From Flaccisagitta enflata (taxonomy: Eukaryota > Chaetognatha > Sagittoidea > Aphragmophora), in contig OZ231126.1 of assembly GCA_965153355.1 (NCBI GenBank), positions 25,482,001 through 25,546,000 on the forward strand: a DNA stretch of 64,000 bases, in the 5' to 3' direction. The notes under the pieces are model-generated. The model was not told where the DNA came from and ran no database searches. It saw only the letters and a program-made list of their open reading frames with translations. Of the stretch, positions 23,178-36,956 are shown piece by piece (position 1 is the first letter of the stretch; the number at the start of each line of letters is the position of its first letter). Made by a program: the position numbers and the translations under genes.

Positions 23178-24019
23178 CTCTATATTCCCTCTTCGTCCCC
23201 TTTTACTCTCAGCCTTTTCTTCCTTTTTTTCACGCTCCCACTTCCTACCACCTGCTTCCCATTTCCTCCAGTCTCCTTTCTTCCGTTTTTCTCCCCCCCC
23301 CCAATCAGTCCTTCCTTCACCTCCAGCCTACTCCCATATCCCCCCCCCCCCCCTATTTCCTATGCCGGTTGCTTTTGTCTTTAGCACCGACGGCTTTCGC
23401 TCTAATTACTTTTCTTCGTCTCTAATTACCCCCCTTCTTTTCGTTAGGAAAAAAAATATTCAATTGAGTTTGAAATAAAGCAAAGTTTTTGTTCCTTTAA
23501 GAATGAAAGGGGAAGTCCTTGAAAGGTACGTGAGATCTGAAGATGAAAGATAATCAAAGTTTTCTTGAGCGTTGCTAACATAAGAAGTCAAGAAAGGTTC
23601 CAAATCTAGCCAGATATGACGTTACGTAAGGGTGAGCTTGATGTAACAAAGAAGAGTTTTAAGTCCTTGTTAGAGCTTTATAAAATCTCCTTGTCCTTAT
23701 CTAATTGAATATTTTCTGTGTCGAGACATGCTATTTAATGGCAATCTTAGACGCCTCATTATGTGTCCGTCCCGAAGGGTGTAGTCTGGATACCAAAAGA
23801 CTTCACGCTTGAGAGTGGTTTTTGCACCATCGTTCCTGCCCTAGCGCACGCGGCCTTGATTTATCCACCTTTGTCGAGTTGGTGAGTGTTTCCAAACAGT
23901 ACTCAATGATCGGCCAACTGACCAACCAACCAACCAACCATCCCACCGAAAAGTGGTTTATTGAGTCGCGCGCAGTCAAAATTTCAATACCAAGGCCCGA
24001 TGTGCGCCTCGTCCTCTTA
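23178..24019. other. pyrimidine-rich then unique sequence
   Basis: 23,180-23,450 is C/T-rich with two long C runs. 23,800-24,000 has a short open frame and a GTTG|GTGAGT donor-like site at 23,879 but no matching exon. Confidence 0.4.
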
Positions 24020-24110
24020 TGTACAATACGATTGGAGCAACGAGGACCTCAGATGGAGGGTCATTTCCTGCGTCACTATTCTAATGGAGTAACTTGATCT
24101 ATGGTTTTTC
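24020..24110 (+). mobile_element. 5' fragment of the 48.85-kb MITE family
   Basis: TA-CAATACGATTGGAGCAACG and the next 80 bp align with 48,854-48,940 (CAGTACGATGGGAGCAATG...TCATTTCCTG...GTAACTTGA). No right terminus is found nearby. Confidence 0.5.
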
Positions 24111-25612
24111 TGAAAGCTGATGGGTAATCAAACCATTGCTTTTACTACAGTGTTTTTTCCATTCTATTGTTTATTTCGCATATTAAACGGACATTCCGAG
24201 GTAGAAATGATGATGATTTTGCTACCTGAAGCTATGGTGGTAACACTGTTGATGTGACATGTTAGGGGTACCTGAATCAACAATCTGCCGCAAGAAGTGA
24301 ATGGAAATGTACCCTTGTTTTCTTTTGGAAATTTAAAACGTCGACGTCCGTACAAATAACGAAGAATGGTGGAGGAAGCGACTTGAGGAACATAATGTAG
24401 AGCCATAGAACGAGGAAAAAAAGATATTTTTAGAACAGTATAAAAAAGCTGAAGAAAAGTGCAAGAAAGCAAAAGGAAAGAAAATTGAAAAGAAAAGAGG
24501 AAAAGATGGAAAGACGAAATTGGCGAAGAGTGAAAAAGTTGTCGAAAATTTGCCAAAGGGAGAAACTTTGCGACAGAGAAAAGGAAAACCGTTTATTTCC
24601 ATTAAGACGCTGAAAAGAAACTCGCGATTAGGTTTTGTTGACAGCCACCCTCTTCTCACAGAAAAAAGGAGCAATAGAAACACACCCACAGTCACCTAAA
24701 CCCATCCATAGCCAAAAACGGCCACCTATACTCACCCATAGCCATCCATGGCCACCCAAAACCACCCAAGCAACCTTAATCTCATGTAGAGGGACACCCA
24801 TGTCTACTTACAGCTACCTACCCATCTCAAGGAAATAAGTTACCCGGACTTACAATATTGTTGGGGACGGGCGAGCAGAAGCTTACAACCCTTTCCCCCA
24901 CCCTTTCCCCCCACACAGCCAGAAATAGAAAGCCACCCTTTGACACAAGCACCCATCCGAGCCACCTTTCTCTCAGAAGGGTGAGATAGAGCGCCAATAA
25001 CCACCCACTCTTTTTGAAATGACATTAAAGGGTACCCAAAGCGAACCTACAGCTGCCCACCTCTTAGAAAGGAGGCAAAGGACGATATTTGCCAGACGGA
25101 AGGAAGGGAAAAGCGTATGTGAAAAAAGTGTAAAAAAAAAGGGAAGAAAACGAAAAATACATAGAATTGCATGTGATTGAAATTCTAATCGATCGACCGT
25201 TGAACCAATACACCAAAATATGTAGGCAAGGGACAGACCGAGTGAATGAATAAAATGCTGATTGGTTTGGACAAACGAAGAAAGAATATCACTTTTATTT
25301 TGATATTCTAGGCAGGAAAAAATGGTCTGCGATGAATTAGATTGCCCTATAGTTAGACGATGAACGTACTGTATCAATTTGCTGTATCAATTTGCTGTAT
25401 TTACTGTATTCCCTCCTCTATCCTTCTTCCTTTGCCAGCTTTTTTCACCTCATATTCTGGAGTTTCATTCTCGACTGAGCTAAATCTCCAGATATTTCTT
25501 CGTTGGTTACGATGTTGACAGCAGATGTCGAGTACAGTTGGGCACGTGCACTCTCAGTCTCACAGTGTCTCACAGTCTCACAAATATGCTCACTAACACA
25601 CTCCCATCTCCC
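24111..25612. other. unique sequence with an HL-B fragment
   Basis: A CCACCCA-rich degenerate stretch spans 24,680-24,800. A B-like 5' piece at 24,838-24,910 (GGACTTACAATATTGTTGGGGACGG shortened to its key ACAATATTGTTGGGGACGG) follows. The rest is AT-rich with no supported exon. Confidence 0.4.
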
Positions 25613-25721
<109 letters not shown>

Positions 25722-25797
25722 GAGACTCTCACTTTTTTCTTCCTTTTCTCCTTTTTTTGTTGATTTTTTTCCCCGTCTTATACTTTTTTCTTCTTCC

Positions 25798-26460
25798 TCC
25801 TTTTTGGGCAGCGGCCCCAAAGGTCCGATGTCCTGTAGGACACAGGGGTGAATTTCCAGACGTCCGTACGTACGTCCGTCCGTCCGTACGTCCCCCCCCC
25901 CGAGGCCCCTCTCAGACCCCAAATCAGCCCTCTCAAGCCCAAAATCAGCCCTCTCAAGCCCAAAATCAGACCTCTCAGGCCCAAAATCTGCCCTCTCAAG
26001 CCCAAAATCAGGCCTCTCAAGCCCAAAATCAGCCCTCTCAGGCCCAAAATCAGCCCTCTCAGACTCAAAATCAGCCCTCTCAGGCCCAAAATCAGCTCTT
26101 TCAGCTCCAAAATTAGCTCCAAATTAGCCCCAAATCAGCCCTCTCAAGCCCAAAATCAGCCCTCTCAAGCCCAAAATCAGCTCTCTCAGGCCCAAAATCA
26201 GTCCTCTCAGGCCCAAAATCAGCCCTTTCAGCTCCAAAATTAGCTCTCTAATACCCTAAATCAGCCTTGTCAGGCTCAAAATCAAGCATGTCAGCCCTTT
26301 AATGTGCCTTCTAAGGACGTCTGGAAATTCACCCCTGTGTCCTACAGGACATCGGCCCTTTGGGGCCGCTGCCCTGCTCTCACTATACTTCTTCAGCTGA
26401 TCACTCCTAGCAGGGCATCGGGTACCGCTGACCATGTGCGATCCTTGGATGACTAGTTTC
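25798..26460. mobile_element. FB foldback element, copy 2
   Basis: Left arm 25,806-25,865 and right arm 26,315-26,374 are inverse copies over 60 bp with about one mismatch. Arm sequence after GGGCAGCGGCCCC is CCGATGTCCTGTAGGACAC, different from copies 1 and 4. The core is a 21-bp satellite with unit CTCAAGCCCAAAATCAGCC. Past the right arm come CAGGGCATCGGGTACCGCTG and GATGACTAGTTT, the distal terminus shared with 60,404. Confidence 0.8.
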
Positions 26461-26639
26461 TCTGTCCCATCTTGTTTCCAGGATCCAGAATTTTTGTGAC
26501 AAGTATCACCGACATTCGACTGCGCACCGTAGCGTGTTCTTTCAGTTGCTCCTTTGGTTGCTGCAGCTCTTTTTCAAGTTGCAGCATCATCAATATTCGA
26601 CCGAGAACCCTGGCATTGTGGCATCGCCATTCACCTGCA

Positions 26640-27045
26640 GTAACACAGTGGTAACGATCAACTAGCTGCAGCAACGCAGCAGCAAATATTAACCAGCTGC
26701 AGTAACAAAAAAAGCAACGATTAGCTACATAGCTGCAGCAACAAAGTAGCAAAGTAGCAACGATCAACTAGCTGTAGCTGCACAGCAGCAACGATCAACT
26801 AGCTACAGCAATACAGCAGAAATATCCACCAGCAGCATCAACACAGCAGTAAAGATCAACCAGCTGTAGCAACGCAACAGAAATGATCAACTACATAGCT
26901 GTAGCAACAAAGTAGCAACGTTCAACTAGCTGCCGCAAAACCACAGCAACAATCAACTAGCTGCAGCGACACAGTGGGAATGATCAACCCGCTGCTGCAA
27001 CCCAGTGGAAACGATCAACCAGCTGTAGCAACGCAGCGGTGCCGG
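26640..27045. repeat. minisatellite, about 31-36 bp units
   Basis: Unit AGCTGYAGCAACRCAGCAG with ARMGATCAAC. About 12 irregular copies with deletions and insertions of TACAT. Confidence 0.8.
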
Positions 27046-27173
27046 CCATCCAGGTGCCGCCGCATCTCCGTGATTAATCGAAAATTTACCTCGTCAGTAA
27101 CGAGCGGGGAGAGGTAAAAATCTGAAGACAATGCGGTGGCAATGAGTGCTTGGAAGAAGGAGGAAAGGAGAGG

Positions 27174-27213
<40 letters not shown>

Positions 27214-27916
27214 TGTAACTATGGATGGTATAAATATGGTTTTGAAAGGCGAACCAATGCAATGAAGGGGGGGCGGGGGAAGGATTAGAGCATGAGAGGA
27301 ATGATGAAGTGTTGTGGTCGTATTGGGTCTTTAAAATTAGAGTAGCATGGATTGAGTAGACAACAAATTTTCTTCGTTTCAGGGGTACATCACGCGAGTA
27401 AGTCATGTATTCATTTTAGAATGTGCGCGTGCAGTGTGACATCTCAAATTGAAGATTCAACACTCTTTCATATGAAATTAATCTAGCACGTGTAGTTTAA
27501 GCTGATAAAAAGTGAAAGCATTTTGTAAGTTAATAATTGAGCTCAATCTCATTTTACTTCAAATTACTTGGTCTTCCCTTGAAACTAACTTATTCAAGAT
27601 TAATGTTTTGCCTCTCATAGCCAACACTATAATTCTTTTTTCCTCTTTTTATGTATTATTTGATGTTAAATTATAAATCTATGAATAAAAATTTGATACT
27701 CTTTTATTTTTTTGCATTTGAGATTGTTCACCCTGCACAATGTACTTACGTAGCGTCCATGTCTGCCTCAGTCTTCATCTTTATCTTAGTTTCACTCACC
27801 ATCTATGTTATTATCTCTATACCTGTCTCTATTTGTTTCGTTTTTCTCTGTCCCTTTCGCTGTTTGCTTGTCTCAGTCTGTCTCTTGTGTCTCTTTATCT
27901 ACATAGTGTCTGTATG
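27046..27916. other. unique sequence with short (GA)n
   Basis: (GA)n at 27,170-27,210. Otherwise no supported feature up to the hAT target site TCTGTATG. Confidence 0.45.
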
Positions 27917-28129
27917 CAGGCCTTTTTAGTGAATTTTTTTGACAGAGCTAGTCGGGCTCTCTCCACTAAATTTTACAGAGCCCGACGGAAAAACAGCGAG
28001 CCCGACATCAAATAACAATTTTGTCAATTTTTTAATCATCTGAGCCTACATATACACCGGTATATAAGAATGGCTTTTTTGTATCCCTGTAAACAGAAAT
28101 ATAAGGGTAATAAAGAGAAAATCATTATA

Positions 28130-28482
28130 CAGCCAAATCCCGCTCCAACGGATTTCAAGGGACTAACAAATATTTAGTCGCGTGCATGCAATTCTTTAAC
28201 TTGCTATGTTGGTCAGTTGGTCAGTCTCCATTTGCTTTTTCGGCGTTTTTGGCATTTTCAAGCGCTCCTGCCCAATTGCTTGAGTTAGACTTTTCCATCA
28301 CTGCCCCTGCCCACCCGCACGCGACTTTGGTAGCCATGTATCCACCCTTGTTTCTGTTACAGGCGGAAATCTTTTAGAACAAATATAGGAAATAAAAGAA
28401 ACAAGCTGAAAGGACTGTGAATTTGCATCTATTTTAGGCGGAATTCCGTTAGTTGCGGGTCCGTTAGAGTGAGGTTCAACTG
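28130..28482. mobile_element. MITE family D with HL inserted
   Basis: TA-flanked (28,128-28,129 and 28,483-28,484). Left end CAGCCAAATCCCGCTCCAAC; inverted right end CAGTTGAACCTCACTCTAAC. Removing the HL insertion at 28,172-28,353 leaves about 170 bp, close to the 152-bp copy at 17,110. The internal GTTACAGGCGGAAAT also occurs in the copy at 54,023. Confidence 0.7.
28172..28353 (-). mobile_element. HL element, subfamily A, nested in MITE D
   Basis: On the minus strand it starts AACAAGGGTGGATACATGG, then AGTCGCGTGCGGGTGGG, and ends in GCATGCACGCGACTAAA. The core is nearly lost. Confidence 0.7.
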
Positions 28483-28533
28483 TATTTGAACGTTAACAAT
28501 CAATCTCAGATGCATTTAGATTGCATCTAAAAA

Positions 28534-28716
28534 AACAAAGCCGGCTATACAGTTACCCTAGTTCCGTGCATGTGGACAGGGGCAAGGCCAATCGAGTAAT
28601 TGGGCAGAGACAAACGGCCTTAATACGTCAAAATAGCAATGAATTATCATTGGACTGACTAACCCACAAATGGACAGACCAACTCAGTGGGAAGCCGTAG
28701 CACGCTTCTAAAAGAT
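28534..28716 (+). mobile_element. HL element, subfamily A, diverged
   Basis: AACAAAGCCGGCTATACAG start; AGTTCCGTGCATGTGG; GGGCAGAGACAAACGGCC; worn core; end GAAGCCGTAGCACGCTTCTAAAA. The stem GAAGC/GCTTC is kept although the sequence has drifted. Confidence 0.6.
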
Positions 28717-29089
28717 ACTATACTGATTTATCTTTTTGCTAATCACATATCATTCTTTCAGACTTCTTACTTTTATGTAACTCTTAACTCGCAAAGAAAT
28801 AGCGTGCTCTTTTTACTTGTTTGTTTTTTTTTTTCTTTTTTTTTCTTTTTTTGTTTTTTTTTTCTGTTTGAAAATGATCAAATCCACTTCAGTCTAACAT
28901 GTGTGACCAAATCAGAGAGAGCCCACCGGGCTCAGAGCCAGCAAAATATGAAAGCCCGACAGCAAAATGGAGAGCCTCGGGCTCGCGGGTTCGCTCTAAA
29001 AAAAAAGGCCTGTCTGTATGTCTCTAGCTCTATCTCTTGCCCCTTTCTATCTTTGCCACTATGTCTCTATCTCTCTATATCTGTCTTCT

Positions 29090-29753
<664 letters not shown>

Positions 29754-29946
29754 ACAAGGCCGGATACACGGCTACCAAAGTCGCGTGCGAGTGGGTAGGG
29801 GCAGTGATGAAATAGACCAGCTAGGCAGTTGGGCAGGAGCTGTAACCCCAAAACCGCCCGTAAACGCCGAAAAAACAAAGTGTTACCAAACGACGGACCG
29901 ATCGACGGACAGAGCGAGTTGTAGAGTTGCGTGCACGCGACTAAAA
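29754..29946 (+). mobile_element. HL element, subfamily A, complete
   Basis: CAAGGCCGGATACACGG; AGTCGCGTGCGAGTGGG; GGGCAGGAGCTGTAACCCC; AAAGTGTTACC; GACGGACCGATCGACGG; 3' hairpin AGTTGCGTGCACGCGACT and AAAA. Confidence 0.75.
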
Positions 29947-32402
<2,456 letters not shown>

Positions 32403-32669
32403 CAGTCTATGGACATTACGGTTTTTGTAGATATGTCAGCAGTTTGGCAAATCTCAACCCGTTGAAATCTCTCATTCTGGTATATTTCAACGCGTTGAGA
32501 TCTCTCATTCTACTAAGATGAATCTTGAACATGAGAGATCTCAATGCGTTGAAATGTGCCAGAATGAGCAATCTCAACGAGTTGACATAAGTCAGAATAA
32601 GGGATTTCAACAGGTTGAGATATGCCATACTGCTGATATATCTACAAATACCGTTTTGTCCACTGACTG
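32403..32669. mobile_element. 267-bp near-perfect hairpin element
   Basis: Left CAGTCTATGGACATTACGG and inverted right CAGTCAGTGGACAAAACGG begin arms that match over nearly the whole element. Arms contain TTTGTAGATATRTCAGCAG and repeated TTTCAACNNGTTGAGAT units. CAGA flanks both sides (32,399-32,402; 32,670-32,673), a possible 4-bp target duplication. It is non-coding. Confidence 0.7.
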
Positions 32670-33048
32670 CAGAGGGGAAAGAGAGAGGAAAGAGCAACAT
32701 GAGCCAAAAAGGGTACGAAGATGCGCGTATCCACCCACACAATCACTTATTACTTTGAAGAGCACACTCAGTCCCAAGTATAATACAAACAGATATACGG
32801 ACACAAGCAGACTTAATCCATGTACGTGCGCACAATCAAACACATACAAACACAAACGAACAAGGACACTCGACAGACGAACCCAAGCAAAGGCTCAACG
32901 AACCAACCGAGATGATGGCTGTTGGGGAATTTGAGAAAAGCGAGAAGCGAAAGTGACTAAAAAGAAAAAGAGAAAGACGTTTTTGAGTAGATGAAACGGA
33001 AAAGGAATTGAATGAAGGAGGCGAGACACGACAAAGAATTGAAGAGAT

Positions 33049-33049
<1 letters not shown>
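32670..33049. other. unique sequence
   Basis: Nothing recognised; CACA-rich in the middle. Confidence 0.4.

Positions 33050-33102
<53 letters not shown>
33050..33102. repeat. (CT)n microsatellite
   Basis: Pure CT run. Confidence 0.95.
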
Positions 33103-33106
<4 letters not shown>

Positions 33107-33272
33107 TCCGTGAGCTTCTGTGAGCTTTTTTCTATATGTCTTTTTGCGCCTCTACCTGTTTTTGAGCAGGAGTGCAACGCCCTTTTACCGACACATAAGT
33201 ATATGAACCTCAATAGATTGAACTGGAGTCGAAAAAAAAAGTTGTGGATAGTTTTGACTTTTTTTTCTCTCC

Positions 33273-33700
33273 TTTTTGGGCAGCGGCCCCGAAGGGGTCG
33301 ATGACCTATGCTTTCACACAGGGGAATTTTCTCCTTCTTCTCCTTCTCCTTCTCTGTCCCCCCCCCCTCAACCTCCTGGCCCATATATCAGCCTCGAGGC
33401 CCAAATCCCAACCTCAAGGCCCAAATCACATCACCAGGGCCCAAACCCTAGCCTCGAGGGATTTTGGCCTTGAGAATGGGATTTGGGCCTTGAGGATGAG
33501 ATATGGGCCTCGAGGCTGAGATATGGGCCTGGAGGTTGGGGAAGGGGGACGGAGGAGGAGGAGGAGAGGGAGAAGGAGAAAATTACCCTGTGTGAAAGCA
33601 TAGGTCATCGACCCCTTTGGGGCCGCTGCCCTGCTCTCACCCTCAACTACAATCATGACCTACCTAAGCAGGGCTTGGGTACCGCTGACCACCTAACGCT
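33273..33700. mobile_element. FB foldback element, copy 3, palindromic throughout
   Basis: Left arm 33,278-33,334 and right arm 33,575-33,631 are inverse copies. The arm sequence is TCGATGACCTATGCTTTCAC, unlike other copies. The core satellite (GAGGCCCAAAT units) is itself inverted about a centre near 33,465, so the whole element can fold. The distal end is GGGTACCGCTGACCACC. Confidence 0.8.
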
Positions 33701-33802
33701 TTTGCGACTATTTTCTTTTTTCTTCTTTTTTTTTTTGCTCAAATTTGCACACAGAAACAGACACATATACACAGATACGCACAAACACACACATAACACG
33801 AA

Positions 33803-34648
<846 letters not shown>

Positions 34649-34688
<40 letters not shown>
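34649..34688. repeat. (CT)n microsatellite
   Basis: Short CT run. Confidence 0.9.
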
Positions 34689-34693
<5 letters not shown>

Positions 34694-34904
34694 TTTTTCT
34701 CTCTCATTTTCTCCAGCAGCATTTACGACTTTTTTCCTACGGCGATTAGCCGCCCTTATTGGTATGTGCAGAAATTAAATATCATGAACGCTGATGGCAG
34801 GTATCATCATTTTTTTTAAATCAGAGTTATTTTCAAAAGTGCACAGACGTCGTCCCTTGTCCGTGGGGAGTATGGTATAAGAGGCATGGGGTTTTGGTAA
34901 AGCC

Positions 34905-35404
34905 CATTGGGTTGCCTGAGCGTCACTCCTATATGGGGTGAATGGGGATGGGCGGGAGCGAGGTTCTGACAGGCACCACACAGATGGGAAAACGGGGGTG
35001 ACAGTGGTTGGATTGTATCAGCCCCCCTTCTATGTGGTGAAAGGGGGTGGACGGGATCAGGGTTCTACAGCAACTCATGCCTGTTAACTCGCGTTGTGTC
35101 CTCGGAGACGACGGGGTTGCCGGTGGATTGTGCTATGGTCGGGGGCGGAAGCAGGGTTATATCACAACTCATGCATACTAACTGTTTTTTGCCCTAGTGG
35201 TGACGGGGTTGGGGTGGATGATGGTATGGTTGGGGGTGAGAACAGGGTTGTTTCGCAACTCATGCATGCTAACTCGCGTCGTGCCCCGTGGCAACGGGGG
35301 TTGGGGGTGAATGGTACTATGGTAGTATGGTCGGGGGCGGGACCAGGGTTGTTTCGCAACTCATGCATGCGAACTCGCGTTGTGCCCCGGTGGCGACGGC
35401 ATCA
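34905..35404. repeat. G-rich minisatellite, about 91-102 bp
   Basis: CAACTCATGC recurs at 35,071, 35,165, 35,256 and 35,358, each followed by CTAACTCGCGTYGTGCCC and a G-rich GGTTGGGGGTG block. About five units, the first diverged. Confidence 0.85.
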
Positions 35405-35754
35405 ATGGCGAAGGACAGAATAAATTCTTAAAGATGAGTCAAGATGAGAAAAGATGAGGCGTAGGCTAATGTTTTGGGCCATTAAAATCCAACTCGAATC
35501 TTCCAGTCTCTCTAGGCGGAGAAGTTGGCGGAGATGGAGGTTTTGGAAAAAGAGAGAAAGAGGCAGGGGAAATAGGGATAACAAGCATTGGGGGAAATAG
35601 AGATAAAAAGCATTACGTGGAACATGGACTGAAAGGTAGTAAACGGTCAGAGTGGAAAATGGCCGGGAAGCTCAAAATGCGTATTTGATTGCCTGAGTGC
35701 ATGTGCACTGCTATGATTTTAGTTCTTTTAGGTACAGCATGTGACGACTTGGAT

Positions 35755-35755
<1 letters not shown>
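35405..35755. other. unique sequence
   Basis: No supported feature. Confidence 0.45.

Positions 35756-35830
<75 letters not shown>
35756..35830. repeat. (CT)n microsatellite
   Basis: Pure CT run. Confidence 0.95.
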
Positions 35831-35835
<5 letters not shown>

Positions 35836-36389
35836 AACGTTCAACCTCTATTTCAATAGTTTCCAAAAAATGCAACGTCCACTATAGTTAGCGCTGAGAT
35901 GTGATCCACGCTCTTAAGAAATTGAGCACAAGAGGTTATTTTTGCAACTTTGAAATGTAACAAGAGCGCTACCATATGTTGGTCAATCCTGCAGCAGAAA
36001 AAAATTAAAGAAATACATCATTACCCAGTTATCCTTGGTCCGGGTATAAAAGGCCAACAGCTCAAAATCTCGTTTGTTAAAAGTTAAACGCTCTTTTGAC
36101 TTTACTTTCAAGAGAGGAGGAGGAGGAAGAGGAAGAAGAGGAGCTGGAGGAAGAGAAGGGGGATGAGGAGAAGCAGGCAGACGCCAGACCAGACGCCCTG
36201 GGACTAATTTCACGGTTCAACTCAAAACCAATCCAAAGTCCTCCTTTTTTTCTCGTTTTACTTCTTCATTTCTTCCATCCGCTTTTCTTTTCCCACCAAT
36301 TTTTTCTTGCTTTATTCGTTTACCTATTTTTTTCTCTTTAGTTTTTGGTTGGTTTATTTTCTTTCTCAGTTCTTCTGGAATTAAGATAA
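35831..36389. other. unique sequence with GAG-rich tract
   Basis: 36,113-36,180 is a GAG/GAA tract (poly-Glu frame). Nothing else. Confidence 0.45.
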
Positions 36390-36528
36390 AACAAGGCCGG
36401 ATACACGGCAGGACAGTCGCGGACGGTTGGGCAGGAGCAGTAACGCAAAAACCGGTCGCAATTTAGAAATGTGACGGACGGACCGACCGACACGGCAAGG
36501 TGTAGAGTCGCGTGTCCGGGACTAAAAA
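36390..36528 (+). mobile_element. HL element, short A/B intermediate
   Basis: AACAAGGCCGGATACACGG; AGTCGCGGACGGTTGGG; GACGGACGGACCGACC; 3' hairpin AGTCGCGTGTCCGGGACT and TAAAAA. The 5' AGTCGCGGAC matches the hairpin's GTCCGGGACT but for one base. Only about 139 bp long. Confidence 0.75.
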
Positions 36529-36867
36529 CACGAATGAGTTGATTCGCAAATGTTTTAAACGTCATACTCATAACTCTGATCAGATGTTACAAAGAATAAT
36601 TCTTACTTTCTCAAATCATGGAAATCGATCATAACTTACCATTTCCTAAATGTCTGAAACCTATCTCTTCCCCAAAAAGTTAACAAGTATCGCAAACATA
36701 GAGAACCAATAATTTGTTTAGTTTGTACTAACTATTCAGTATTCACAGAAGCACCGCTTGTGAAATTCATTAACAGAAAAATATGATATCCTACTTTTTG
36801 CCATGTACCTGTGGAATTGAAAAAACAAACTTGCCGTATCTTATATCGGCATGCTAGCTATAGTTAA
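36529..36867. other. unique sequence
   Basis: AT-rich, nothing recognised. Confidence 0.45.
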
Positions 36868-36935
36868 AACAAGGCTAGATACACGGCTACCCGAGTCACG
36901 TGTGGGTGGGCGGGGGTAGTGATGAATTAGGCTCT
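36868..36935 (+). mobile_element. HL element, 5' fragment
   Basis: AACAAGGCTAGATACACGG, then AGTCACGTGTGGGTGGG, breaking off 20 bp before the exon at 36,957. Confidence 0.6.
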
Positions 36936-36956
36936 AAGGAATTTTAGCGCTGTTAC

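Larger units (their letters stand above)
27917..29012. mobile_element. hAT-like element, 1,096 bp, perfect 8-bp TSD
   Basis: Exact duplication TCTGTATG at 27,909-27,916 and 29,013-29,020. Ends CAGGCCTTTTTAGTGA and, inverted, CAGGCCTTTTTTTTTAGAG. GAGCCCGAC/GTCGGGCTC motifs recur in both subterminal regions. The interior holds a MITE D (with an HL inside it) and another HL. No transposase. The related sequence at 59,388-59,699 shares CAGGCCTGATTTTAGTGA and the GAGCCCG motifs. Confidence 0.8.

Noticed and set aside
25900-26260. Regularly spaced repeats resembling a CRISPR array
   Set aside because: The 21-bp units are contiguous without unique spacers, lie between inverted arms, and the genome is eukaryotic.
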